Below are positions 29,630-37,696 of a DNA stretch of 41,930 nucleotides, piece by piece. The stretch covers positions 1 through 41,930 of the forward strand of contig DATLSM010000018.1 in assembly GCA_035534175.1 (NCBI GenBank), in the 5' to 3' direction. Under the pieces are notes generated by a model. It saw only the letters and a list, made by a program, of their open reading frames with translations, was not told where the DNA came from and made no database searches. Source of the DNA: DATLSM01 sp035534175 (GTDB lineage: Bacteria > Actinomycetota > Thermoleophilia > Solirubrobacterales > 70-9). Each line of letters starts with the position of its first letter. Positions within the stretch are counted from its first letter, which is position 1. Both the position numbers and the translations under genes were made by a program.

Positions 29630-31004
29630 CCGTCGCCTCCTCGGCTCGGGCCGGCGGGCGCGCCTGGTCCTTCTCGAAAAGGGCGACGCACTCGATGTGG
29701 GGGGTCTGGGGGAACATGTCGATCGGCCTCACCCGACGCAGCCTATAGCCGGCCTCGAGCAGTTGGGCGGCGTTCGGGGCGAGCGTCGTTGGATTGCAGG
29801 AGACGTAGACGATCCGCCGCGCCTCGCACTCGATCACCCGCCGCACGATCTTCTGCGAGAGCCCGGCTCGGGGCGGGTCGAGGACGACGACCTCGGCCCT
29901 GCCGGCCTGCTCGATCAGCGCCCGCATCCCGGTGCGGGCGCTTGCCGCGAGGAAGCGGGCGTTGCCGATCCCGTTGCGCTCGGCATTGCGCTCGGCGTCG
30001 GCGATCGCCTCCGGCACGATCTCCAGGCCCCAGACCTCGCCCGCCCGCGCCGCCAGCGTCAGCCCGATCGTGCCTATTCCGCAGTAGAGGTCGAACACCC
30101 GCTCGCTGCCGCTCAGCCCCGCGTACTCGCCGACCACGGCGTAGAGTCGCTCGGCCATCTCCGTGTTCGTCTGGAAGAAGGCGCCATGGGAGATCTCCAG
30201 CTTCAGCCCGCAGAGCTCCTCGCGCAGCAGTTCGGCTCCCAGGGCTCCGGTCGGGCCGTCGGTCCCGCCTGACGGGCCCTCGATCGCCGTGTGGAGGTCG
30301 ACCGGGGGCTTGGGGAAGTGCGCCGGCGAGGTGATGAGGCGGGTCTGGAGCTGGCCGGTCCGCCGCCCCTCCCGGACGACGAGGTTGCGGAGGATTCCCT
30401 CCCCCGCGCGGCCGTCGTAGGCGGCGATCGACTCGAACCGCGCCCACTCGCGCACCTCGTTGCGCGCGGCGTTGCCCCGTTCGGAGGCGAGCATGCAGTC
30501 CTCCACGTCGACGATCCGGTCCCAGCGCCCGCGGGCGTGGAAGCCGAGCGTCGCCTCACCCTCCTCGTCGCTGCCGAAGGAGTATTCGAGCTTGTTTCGG
30601 TAGCGCCACCTCTCCAGCGCCGGCTCGATCTCCTCCAGCTCGAACCCCTCCAGGCCACCGATCCGCCGCAGGGCGTCGGCGACCTGGTCTCGCTTGTGGG
30701 AGAGCTGGCGCTCATAGGGAAGGCCCTGCCAGGGCGCTCCCGGGCAGGGTTCGCCGGCGTGGAGGCAGCTGTCGGGAATGCGCTCGGCGCCGGCGCGGAT
30801 CAGCTCCAGCGTCCTGGCCTCGGCGAAGCGGCGCTTCGATCTCGTCACCTCGGCCCTCACCCGATCCCCCGGCAGCGCGCCGGAGACGAAGACGACGTAG
30901 CCGTTTGCCCGCGCCACGCCGCGCCCGCCGAAGGCCAGCGAGTCGATCTCCAGCTCGAGCAGCTCGCCTCGCGCCGCCGGTCTCTGGGCCGTGGCCTTCT
31001 CCAT
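29619..31004 (-). CDS. TRAM-domain RNA uracil-C5 methyltransferase (RlmD/RumA-type)
   Basis: This 461-residue SAM-dependent methyltransferase probably makes m5U in rRNA or tRNA. An N-terminal TRAM/OB domain (about 12-70, ELEIDSLAFGGRGVAR ... LPGDRVRAEV) leads to the RumA central region. The SAM motif is RVFDLYCGIGTIGLTLA, followed by VVLDPPRAGLSQKIV. The catalytic Cys is in VYVSCNPTTLAPN and the general base Glu in FPQTPHIECVALF. The Fe-S region keeps SCLHAGEPC and VEDCML, but the third Cys of the usual GGC motif is replaced (PGAPW), so the cluster may be lost. Start ATG at 31004; substrate (RlmD, RlmC or TrmA type) not resolvable. Confidence 0.9.
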   Translation of the reverse strand: MEKATAQRPAARGELLELEIDSLAFGGRGVARANGYVVFVSGALPGDRVRAEVTRSKRRFAEARTLELIRAGAERIPDSCLHAGEPCPGAPWQGLPYERQLSHKRDQVADALRRIGGLEGFELEEIEPALERWRYRNKLEYSFGSDEEGEATLGFHARGRWDRIVDVEDCMLASERGNAARNEVREWARFESIAAYDGRAGEGILRNLVVREGRRTGQLQTRLITSPAHFPKPPVDLHTAIEGPSGGTDGPTGALGAELLREELCGLKLEISHGAFFQTNTEMAERLYAVVGEYAGLSGSERVFDLYCGIGTIGLTLAARAGEVWGLEIVPEAIADAERNAERNGIGNARFLAASARTGMRALIEQAGRAEVVVLDPPRAGLSQKIVRRVIECEARRIVYVSCNPTTLAPNAAQLLEAGYRLRRVRPIDMFPQTPHIECVALFEKDQARPPARAEEATVGL

Positions 31005-31472
31005 CTAGCTCAGTTTCTTGCGGGCCCGGCGCGCCGCCTGAGTCGCCTGTTTGCGCACCGGCTCAGCCCGGCCACCGACCTCGTGACCCGCCTGTTTGAC
31101 CACTCGTTCCAGCTCCTTCAGCAGCGAATCGGTCTGCTTGCGGCCGCGGTGTATCAGATCTGAGAGCAGCTTCTCGGCGTCGCCCCGGGTGATCCGCCCG
31201 CGCTTGACGGCGTCATCGACGACCTCCTGCAGACGGTCGAGGCGCAGGGTGACGCTTCGCTCCAGGCTCTGGCGAAAGCGCTCGACGTTCTTGTCCGCAG
31301 GGCTCGCGCCGCGGCTGCTGGCCGCCCTCGGCGCGGCTTTCCTCGGGCCGCTGGCTTTTTTCCCGCTCCTCGCCTTCTGCGCGGCTGGTTTGCCCACCGC
31401 TGCTTTCCCCCCGGCGCCCGAGCTGGCTTTGGCTTTTTTCGCTTTTCCTGAAGCTGCTTTTTTTGCGGCCAT
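31005..31472 (-). CDS. Lys/Ala-rich, histone H1/phasin-like basic protein
   Basis: This 155-residue protein has a low-complexity Lys/Ala/Ser/Gly tail at the N-terminus (1-58, with AAKKAASGKAKKAKASSG). A predicted helical region follows (about 60-130, NVERFRQSLERSVTLRLDRLQEVVDDAVKRGRI ... LIHRGRKQTDSLLKELERVVKQ) and a basic end (ARRARKKLS). The helical part resembles phasin/PhaF-like proteins; the basic tail resembles bacterial H1-like proteins. DNA or granule binding is inferred. A good AGGAGA Shine-Dalgarno lies 9 nt before the ATG. Its stop is directly adjacent to the methyltransferase start. Confidence 0.8.
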   Translation of the reverse strand: MAAKKAASGKAKKAKASSGAGGKAAVGKPAAQKARSGKKASGPRKAAPRAASSRGASPADKNVERFRQSLERSVTLRLDRLQEVVDDAVKRGRITRGDAEKLLSDLIHRGRKQTDSLLKELERVVKQAGHEVGGRAEPVRKQATQAARRARKKLS

Positions 31473-31521
31473 CCGTTGTCATCTCCTGGCTCGAGGTTTG
31501 CGCGGGCTGGGAGTGACTATC

Positions 31522-32412
31522 TCATTCCCGCTGCTCGCCGGTTGCAAAGCGCGCCTGGAGGGGGGAGTGATCAGAGAGCCGCAGGGCCAGCCCGCCCTGG
31601 CGCAGCTCGCGCCGCTGGGGCGGCCAGCGGGTGGGGGGCTCGACCGTATGCAGGCCGCGGGCCAGAAGGTGGTCGATGGCCCCCGCGGCGGTCGGTGCGG
31701 CCAGGCCGAAGCGCTCGCCCAGTTGCTCGAAGACCTCCGGGCTCTCGCCTGGGCGCAGGTTCAGGTCGCCACCGAAGAGCAGCGGCCGCTCTCCCGCCCA
31801 CTCGCTCGCCCCGCGCGCCGCCGCCAGCACGTCCTCGGCCGCCAGCTCGGGCGCGTCGTTGGTGGCGTGCAGGTTGGCGATGCACAGGCCGCCGGCGGTG
31901 CGGGTGAGGGCCATCGCCCTGCGCTCCGGGGATCCCCGGTGGATCGTCAGCTCCCGCCGTTCGACGATCCCCCCTGGCCCCTCGCTCCGCCCTTCGGGCC
32001 GCTCACCCTGGGAGGTATGCGGGGCGCCGGGGCGACGATCGCCTCGGGGGCGAACCAGGGTCAGGTTGGAGCCGCCCTCGGCCGAGGCGATCAGGTCGGG
32101 GTTCAGGCGGGCGGCCGCGCCGCGCAGCCACCCCAGCTGGTTGCGGGAGGTCAGCACCCTGTGGGCCTGGGCTTCGCAGGCCGCCGCCAGCGGAGCCTTG
32201 AAGCGCGGCGGGGCCTCCTGCAGCAGCGCCACGTCCCACTCGGCGAAGGCCAGGATCGAGGCGAACTCCTCCTCCAGGTCGTGGTTGACCTGGATGTGGG
32301 TGGCGCCGCGCTCGCTTCGGCGCCCCAGCCGCGAGCGCCAGCTGTAAAGCGCCGGGTCGGGGGGGAAGTCGCGCCCGTGGAAGAGGTTCCAGGCGATGGC
32401 CGTGAGCTGCAC
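31522..32412 (-). CDS. Endonuclease/exonuclease/phosphatase-family protein
   Basis: From the GTG at 32412 the protein is 296 residues. EEP-fold motifs are in order: IAWNLFHGRD with N9, DVALLQEAPP with E66, IANLHATND, FGGDLNLRPGE and LSDHSPL with the terminal Asp-His. These give the metal and catalytic set of DNase I/AP-endonuclease-like phosphoesterases. A hydrophilic Arg/Gly/Glu-rich insertion (about residues 140-175) is unusual. Longer readings upstream run through argF in another frame and are not credible. No signal peptide is seen. It diverges from argF with overlapping 5' ends. Substrate unknown. Confidence 0.85.
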   Translation of the reverse strand: MQLTAIAWNLFHGRDFPPDPALYSWRSRLGRRSERGATHIQVNHDLEEEFASILAFAEWDVALLQEAPPRFKAPLAAACEAQAHRVLTSRNQLGWLRGAAARLNPDLIASAEGGSNLTLVRPRGDRRPGAPHTSQGERPEGRSEGPGGIVERRELTIHRGSPERRAMALTRTAGGLCIANLHATNDAPELAAEDVLAAARGASEWAGERPLLFGGDLNLRPGESPEVFEQLGERFGLAAPTAAGAIDHLLARGLHTVEPPTRWPPQRRELRQGGLALRLSDHSPLQARFATGEQRE

Positions 32413-33316
32413 GGGGCTTAGTATCCGCGGCTTGAAGCGGGATTTCCTCACCGGAGAAGAGCTGGGCGCATTTGAGCTGGGCGCGCTGCTCGACCGGGCG
32501 CTGGAGCTGAAAGCAGGCCGGCGCGAGGGGGCGGGAGCCGGGACGCTGGCCGGGCGCAGCGTGGCCCTGGTCTTCGAGCGTCCCTCGACCCGAACCCGGA
32601 TCTCCTTCGAGGTCGGCGTCGCCGAGCTCGGTGGTTCACCGATCGTTCTGCGCGGCGAGGAGTTGCAGATCTCCCGCGGCGAGTCGATCGGCGACACGGC
32701 GAGAGTGCTGTCGCGCTTCGTCGAGGCGATCGTCGTCCGCGCCGGGTCCCACCAGGCGATCACCGAGCTGGCCGCGGTGGCCGAGATCCCGGTGATCAAC
32801 GGGCTCACCCCCCTGCACCACCCCTGCCAGGCGCTCGCCGACCTGCTCACCCTGCGCGAGCGCTTCGGCGAGCTGGCCGGCCTGCGCGTGGCCTACGTCG
32901 GCGACGGCAACAACGTCGCCCGCTCCTTGGCGATCGCTGGGGAGCTGACCGGGGTCGAGGTGGTGGTCGCCGCACCGCCCGGCTACCAGCTCGAGCCGGG
33001 CCACGGCGCCAGGCTGACCGATGACCCCCGCGCTGCGGCCGCCGGCGCCGACGCGATCTACACCGATGTCTGGATCAGCATGGGCGATGAGCCCGAGGCC
33101 GAGCGCCGCCGGGCCGACCTCGCTCCCTTCCAGGTCGACGCCGACCTGCTGGCCGCCGCCAAGGACAGCGCCGTCGTCCTGCACTGCCTGCCGGCCCACC
33201 CCGGCGAGGAGATAACCGCCGAGGTGCTCTATGGCCAGCGCTCCGCCGTCTGGGATCAGGCTGAGAACCGCCTCCACGCCCAGAAGGCCCTGCTCGCGAC
33301 GCTACTCGCCGGCTGA
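32396..33316 (+). CDS. argF: Ornithine carbamoyltransferase
   Basis: This enzyme makes citrulline from ornithine and carbamoyl phosphate in arginine synthesis. The 306-residue protein has the carbamoyl-phosphate loop ERPSTRTRISFEVG (STRTR 64-68), HHPCQALADLLT (HPCQ 142-145), the ornithine loop DVWISMG (about 224-230) and HCLPAH (263-268). The ATG at 32396 has an AGAGG site upstream but overlaps the divergent nuclease start by 17 nt. A TTG at 32432 (KRDFLTGEEL next) is the alternative start and matches the usual family N-terminus. No other arginine genes are adjacent. Confidence 0.95.
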   Translation: MAVSCTGLSIRGLKRDFLTGEELGAFELGALLDRALELKAGRREGAGAGTLAGRSVALVFERPSTRTRISFEVGVAELGGSPIVLRGEELQISRGESIGDTARVLSRFVEAIVVRAGSHQAITELAAVAEIPVINGLTPLHHPCQALADLLTLRERFGELAGLRVAYVGDGNNVARSLAIAGELTGVEVVVAAPPGYQLEPGHGARLTDDPRAAAAGADAIYTDVWISMGDEPEAERRRADLAPFQVDADLLAAAKDSAVVLHCLPAHPGEEITAEVLYGQRSAVWDQAENRLHAQKALLATLLAG

Positions 33317-33363
33317 GCGTCGGGGTCACCGCGGGGCGCCGCTGCGGTAGCCTCGGCCCTCCG

Positions 33364-34215
33364 ATGGATCCCCCCCCCGCACCTCCCAGCCGGCCCTCTG
33401 AGTCCGAGACCGTCGCCACCGCGGTTGACGCCGCGGCGGAGAGGATCGCCACGGCCGGGTGCGAGGACCCGCGCTCAGACGCCGAGGCCCTCGTCGCCGA
33501 TGTCCTCGGCATCAGCCCGCAGGAGCTCGGTCGCGACGGCGCCGGCGAGGTGGGGCCGGAGCTGGCCGCCGCGATCGAAGAGCGGGTTGGCCGCCGGGCG
33601 GGGCATGAGCCGCTCGCCTACATCCTCGGCCGCGCCCCGTTCCGGGCGATCGAGGTGGCGGTCGACTCCCGGGTCTTGATCCCCCGGCGGGAGACCGAGC
33701 TGCTGGTCGGGGTCGCCGTCGAGCTGCCCGAGGGAGCCCGCGTGCACGAGGTGGGTACCGGCTCGGGGGCGATCGCCCTGGCCCTGATCAGCGAGCGCCC
33801 CGACCTGCGGGTCAGCGCCTCAGATCTCTCGCCCGAGGCCGCGCAGGCCGCCCGCGAGAACGCCGAGCGGCTCGGCCTGGCCCTGGAGGTGATCGTCGAG
33901 GAGGGGATGCCCGAGCGGTTCCTGGGCGAAGAGGTCGACCTCGTCCTGGCCAACCTTCCCTACGTCACCGACTCGACGATCTATCAGCGCTCCCCCGAGA
34001 TCCAGCGCGAGCCGCGGATCGCGGTTACGGGCGAGTGCGGCGAGGACGGGCTGGGGGTGATCCGCGGCCTGGTCGCCGAGGTGCGCCCCGGCCAGCGCCT
34101 GGCGATGGAGCACGACACCCACCACGGTCCCGCCATGCGCCAGCTGCTGCGCGAGGCGACCACGGTTCGCGACCATCTGGGCGGCGAGCGGGTGACGGTC
34201 GGCCTCGCCCCATGA
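33364..34215 (+). CDS. prmC: Release factor N5-glutamine methyltransferase PrmC
   Basis: PrmC methylates the GGQ glutamine of release factors. The 283-residue protein has a helical N-terminal domain (PRSDAEALVADVLGI ... EPLAYILGRAPFRAIEVAVDSRVLIPRRETELLV), the SAM motif EVGTGSGAIALALIS (129-143) and the catalytic NPPY motif in the variant form NLPY (197-200). It lies 47 bp after argF and 64 bp before the lysS-like gene. prmC is often next to prfA, but prfA is not in this window. Confidence 0.88.
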   Translation: MDPPPAPPSRPSESETVATAVDAAAERIATAGCEDPRSDAEALVADVLGISPQELGRDGAGEVGPELAAAIEERVGRRAGHEPLAYILGRAPFRAIEVAVDSRVLIPRRETELLVGVAVELPEGARVHEVGTGSGAIALALISERPDLRVSASDLSPEAAQAARENAERLGLALEVIVEEGMPERFLGEEVDLVLANLPYVTDSTIYQRSPEIQREPRIAVTGECGEDGLGVIRGLVAEVRPGQRLAMEHDTHHGPAMRQLLREATTVRDHLGGERVTVGLAP

Positions 34216-34279
34216 GCGCGGTGGGGGCGGGGATCAACACCCGGTTCCTCGCTCCGCCGCCAAAGCGCGATATCCGGCG

Positions 34280-35770
34280 ATGACGGAGGCCGCATCCGGC
34301 TCGACCGAGAGCGAGCGCCGGGCCAAGGTCGACCGGCTGCGCGCGGCCGGCATCGACCCCTTCCCCCGCTCCTTCCCCGGCCGCACCCCGATCGCCGAGA
34401 TCCTCGCGGCGCACGACCCGGTCGAGCTGGGCGAGGGTCAGCATCCCGAGTTCTCCTACCGGATCGCCGGCCGGCTGACCGGGCAGCGCAGCCATGGCAG
34501 GACCGCCTTCTTCGACCTCCGCGACGTCTCCGGCACGGTCCAGGCCTATGCCCGCAAGGACGCGCTCGGGGAGGAGGCCTACGGGCGGATCGAGGAACTC
34601 GACATCGGCGACATGGTCGGCGTGGAGGGCAACCTCTACGTGACCAAGCGCGGCCAGCTGGCGATCGAGGCCCGCGAGTGCACGCTGCTGGCCAAGGCCC
34701 TGCGCGACCCGCCCGACCTCTTCCACGGCATCGCCGACGTGGAGACCCGCTACCGCCAGCGGGAGCTGGACCTGATGGCCAACGAGCGCTCGCGCGAGGT
34801 GTTCGCGCTGCGGGCCAAGGTGCTGGCCGCGATCCGCGATCACATGAACGAAGGCGGCTACGTCGAGCTGGAAACGCCGATCCTGCAGCGGCTCACCGGC
34901 GGCGCCGCGGCGCGACCATTTATCACCCACCACCAGGCGCTCGATCGCCATCTCTATCTGCGGATCGCGACCGAGCTCTACCTCAAGCGGGCGATCGTCG
35001 GTGGCTTCGAGGATGTCTATGAGCTGGGCAAGTTCTTCCGCAACGAGGGCATGTCACCTCAGCACAACCCGGAGTTCACGATGCTCGAGTGGTTCGTCGC
35101 CGGCGCCGACTACCGGGGGGTGATGGCCTTCGCCGAGGAGCTGGTCGCCGACGTCCTGCGGCGGGTCCTGGGCAGCACAAAGGTCGAGCGCGAGGGGGAG
35201 ACGATCGACTTCGCGACGCCCTGGCGGCGGCTTGATCTGCGCCAGGCGATCGAGTCCGAGACGGGCCTCGACATCGCCGTCTCGGGCCGTGACGAGCTGG
35301 CCGAGCTGCTGGGGGAGGAGGCGGCGCCGGGCGATGACTGGGCCGGTCTGGTCGACAGGCTCCAGGGCAAGCTGGTCGAGCCCAAGCTGACCCAGCCGAC
35401 CTTCATCGTCGATCTGCCGCTCGACATCTGGCCGCTGGTGAAGCCGGTCCCCGAGCATCCGAAGCTGCTGGGCGAGGCCTTCGACGGGATCGTCGCCGGG
35501 ATGGAGATCGTCGGCGGCGGCACCGACATCAACGACCCGATCGAACAGCGGCGGCGCTTCGTCGAACAGCGCGAACGGCGGGAGTCCGGGGCGGAGGAGA
35601 CCCCGCACGAGCACGACGAGGAGTTCGTGCGGGCGCTGGAATACGGCATGCTGCCGGCCAGCGGATGCGGCCTGGGGGTCGATCGGCTGATGATGATCCT
35701 CACCGGGTCAAAGACCCTGCGCGACGTGATCCTCTTCCCCACGATGCGCGAGCTGCCCTCAGAAGGCTGA
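34280..35770 (+). CDS. lysS: Lysyl-tRNA synthetase-like class II synthetase with altered amino-acid pocket
   Basis: The 496-residue protein has the full LysRS layout. An OB-fold anticodon domain is at about 58-140 (RIAGRLTGQRSHGRTAFFDLRD). Class II motif 1 is VELETPILQ, motif 2 is FRNEGMSPQHNPEFTMLEW and motif 3 is GLGVDRLMMILTG. Compared with E. coli LysRS (lysine ligands E240, E278, Y280, N424, F426, E428), E232 and E270 are kept. Y280 is F272, and the ANAFSE stretch reads VGGGTD (411-416), so N, F and E become G, G and D. Specificity may differ, or this may be a lineage-typical LysRS. Its 3' end overlaps the convergent SDR gene by 12 nt. Confidence 0.85.
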   Translation: MTEAASGSTESERRAKVDRLRAAGIDPFPRSFPGRTPIAEILAAHDPVELGEGQHPEFSYRIAGRLTGQRSHGRTAFFDLRDVSGTVQAYARKDALGEEAYGRIEELDIGDMVGVEGNLYVTKRGQLAIEARECTLLAKALRDPPDLFHGIADVETRYRQRELDLMANERSREVFALRAKVLAAIRDHMNEGGYVELETPILQRLTGGAAARPFITHHQALDRHLYLRIATELYLKRAIVGGFEDVYELGKFFRNEGMSPQHNPEFTMLEWFVAGADYRGVMAFAEELVADVLRRVLGSTKVEREGETIDFATPWRRLDLRQAIESETGLDIAVSGRDELAELLGEEAAPGDDWAGLVDRLQGKLVEPKLTQPTFIVDLPLDIWPLVKPVPEHPKLLGEAFDGIVAGMEIVGGGTDINDPIEQRRRFVEQRERRESGAEETPHEHDEEFVRALEYGMLPASGCGLGVDRLMMILTGSKTLRDVILFPTMRELPSEG

Positions 35771-36514
35771 GCGTGCCAGGCCGCCGTCGATCGGGATCAC
35801 CGTGCCGGTGATGTAGGCGGCGCGCTCGGAGCAGAGGAAGGCGACGAGGTCGCCGTACTCCTCGGGGCGCCCGAGGCGCTGGGCGGGAACTTCGGAGCGA
35901 GCGGCGTCCTCGGCGCCCTGGAGCGATCCGGCGCCGTCGGCCAGCCGTTCGGTCGCGAAGCGGCCGGTGGCCACGGTGTTCACCGTGATCCCCTCGGCAG
36001 CGACCTCGCGCGAGAGGGTCTTGAGGAAGCCGACCGCGGCCATTCGGTGGGCGTTGGAGAGGTTGAGGCCGGGGATCGGCTCCCGGCTGGAGCCCGAGCC
36101 GACGTTGACGATCCGCCCCCAGCGCCGCTGGCGCATCCCCGGCACGACGACGCCGGCCAGCAGCCGCGGCGCCAGGACGAGCGCCCGGTAGGCGCGCTCC
36201 CAATCCTCGAGCCCGTGATCGAGGGCGCCGCCAAACGGCGGCCCGCCGGTGTTGGTGACCAGGATCTCCACCGGCCCAAGCGCCTCGGCGACCTCGCCGG
36301 GCAGCGCCGCCACCCCGTCGAGGTCCGACGCATCGGCGACGAAGGCGCCGGCCTCGCCCCCGATTTCCGCCGCAGCCTGTTCGAGTTTCTCCCGCGAGCG
36401 GCTGGCGATCGCCACCCGGGCGCCCTCCTGCGCCAGCGCCGCCGCGATCGCCAGGCCCAGCCCACGGCTGGCACCCATCACCAGGGCGACGCGTCCCCTG
36501 AGGCCTAGGTCCAC
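35759..36514 (-). CDS. Short-chain dehydrogenase/reductase lacking the YxxxK pair
   Basis: From the GTG at 36514 the protein is 251 residues. The NAD(P)-binding motif is LVMGASRGLGLAIA (about 11-24), then VTNTGGPPFGG and NVGSGSS with S140. The usual Tyr-x3-Lys is replaced by S153-x3-R157 (in LNLSNAHRMAAVGFLKTLS). This SN-x-x-R form is known in a subgroup of SDRs annotated as oxoacyl reductases, so it is probably a real subfamily and not a decayed gene. The C-terminus YITGTVIPIDGGLARS is standard. The start overlaps the end of the small membrane protein gene by 10 nt. Confidence 0.87.
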   Translation of the reverse strand: MDLGLRGRVALVMGASRGLGLAIAAALAQEGARVAIASRSREKLEQAAAEIGGEAGAFVADASDLDGVAALPGEVAEALGPVEILVTNTGGPPFGGALDHGLEDWERAYRALVLAPRLLAGVVVPGMRQRRWGRIVNVGSGSSREPIPGLNLSNAHRMAAVGFLKTLSREVAAEGITVNTVATGRFATERLADGAGSLQGAEDAARSEVPAQRLGRPEEYGDLVAFLCSERAAYITGTVIPIDGGLARSAF

Positions 36515-36834
36515 GCCGCCCCTCCCGGCGCCCGCCGCGCGCACCAGGCCGCAAACAGCCCGACCGCCACCAGGGCGCCGAGCCAGTGCTGCCCGATGAG
36601 GACCGCGATCGCGCTGACCAGACCGGCGAGGACCGCCCCGACCAGGGTGGGCCCGACCGCCAGCCCCACGACGCGCGCCGTGACCCAGGCGCAGAGCAAC
36701 CAGGCGGCCGGTCCCGCCAGCCATCCCCAGTGGTTAAAGAACCCGGGCGAGAGCAGCGCGGCCAAAATCAGGGAGAGCAGCGCCACCGCGACCAGCTGCA
36801 CGATCGCCACCCGCCAGAAGACTTCGAATCTCAC
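36505..36834 (-). CDS. Small four-helix membrane protein, unknown function
   Basis: From the GTG at 36834 the protein is 109 residues, almost entirely hydrophobic. Helices lie at about 8-28 (VAIVQLVAVALLSLILAALL), 37-52, 57-78 (VVGLAVGPTLVGAVLAGLVSAIAVLIG) and 82-97. There is a basic end (CARRAPGG). I do not recognise a family. It is followed by, and overlaps, the SDR gene, so the two are likely co-expressed. A longer reading from 36942 would add an unconserved Gly/Arg-rich stretch. Confidence 0.65.
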   Translation of the reverse strand: MRFEVFWRVAIVQLVAVALLSLILAALLSPGFFNHWGWLAGPAAWLLCAWVTARVVGLAVGPTLVGAVLAGLVSAIAVLIGQHWLGALVAVGLFAAWCARRAPGGAAWT

Positions 36835-36869
36835 GCCGGGATTCTCCCACCCGCCGCCCGACCGGCGCT

Positions 36870-37667
36870 TCAGACCGAGTCCCACACCTGCTCGAGGAAA
36901 GCCGCCAGCTCCCCGTTCAGACGCTTTGCGCTGACCCGCCACTCGAGGATCGAGCTGGCCACGATCAGCCGCCCGTTCGCCAGCTCCTCGCCGAGCATCC
37001 CGGAGTCGCTGAAGGGGTGCAGCGGATCGAGCGTGTGGCCGACGATCAGCGCCGGCTGGGAGATCTGCCGCCGCTCCTCCCGGTGGGGCGCCGTCTCCCC
37101 CAAAAGCAGTCCCTCGAGCACGGCGAGCGAGGGGCCGGGCCGCTGGCGGGCAAAGTCGAGCCCCATGTCGAGGAGGAAGCTGGTGCGGGGAATGGCCGAG
37201 GTGAGTCGGGAAACGATCTCAAAGACCGGTCGGCCCAGCCGCAGGCCGAGCAATATCGGCGTGAAGGTGGCCGCCACCGCGGCCAGCGCGTTGTCCAGCA
37301 CCGGCATCTCGATGAACAGGCCCGCGACCCGATCCGGGTCGCGGGTCGCCAGCTCCAGGGCGACATTGGCCCCGAGCGAGGTGCCGCCGACGACGGCGGA
37401 GGGTCGATCCAGGTGGTCGAGCAGCGCCGCCACCTGGCGCGCGAACAGCGGCATCGAGTAGAGGCGGAGGTCCTCGGGACGGTCGGAGCGCCCGTGTCCG
37501 AGCAGATCGACGCAGATCACCCGGTTGCCGCGCAAGGCCATCGCCGGCCCCAGGTGGGCGAACATCCGGCGGTTCATCAGCAGGCCGTGGACCAGGACCA
37601 GGACCCTCTCGCCCTCCCCGTAGGAGTCGTACTCGATCCGGTGGCCCTCGTAGCGGAACTCGCCCAT
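36870..37667 (-). CDS. Alpha/beta hydrolase
   Basis: This 265-residue protein has the oxyanion strand VLVLVHGLLMNRRMF (about 22-36), DLLGHGRSDRP, and the nucleophile elbow GGTSLGANVAL with S97. An Asp is in GHTLDPLHPFSDS. The catalytic His that usually lies near the C-terminus is not obvious in SSILEWRVSAKRLNGELAAFLEQVW, though the His of LDPLHP could serve. No signal peptide is present. It is 35 bp upstream of the small membrane protein gene and divergent from the epimerase gene across 29 bp. Substrate unknown. Confidence 0.85.
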   Translation of the reverse strand: MGEFRYEGHRIEYDSYGEGERVLVLVHGLLMNRRMFAHLGPAMALRGNRVICVDLLGHGRSDRPEDLRLYSMPLFARQVAALLDHLDRPSAVVGGTSLGANVALELATRDPDRVAGLFIEMPVLDNALAAVAATFTPILLGLRLGRPVFEIVSRLTSAIPRTSFLLDMGLDFARQRPGPSLAVLEGLLLGETAPHREERRQISQPALIVGHTLDPLHPFSDSGMLGEELANGRLIVASSILEWRVSAKRLNGELAAFLEQVWDSV

Positions 37668-37696
37668 CTCGACCAGGGTAGCCAGAGCTCGCTAAC

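Noticed and set aside
31522..32850. Longer reading of the EEP nuclease starting at 32850
   Set aside because: The extra 146 residues run antisense through argF, are Ser/Pro/Arg-rich shadow sequence, and precede the first conserved block. The GTG at 32412 is the credible start.
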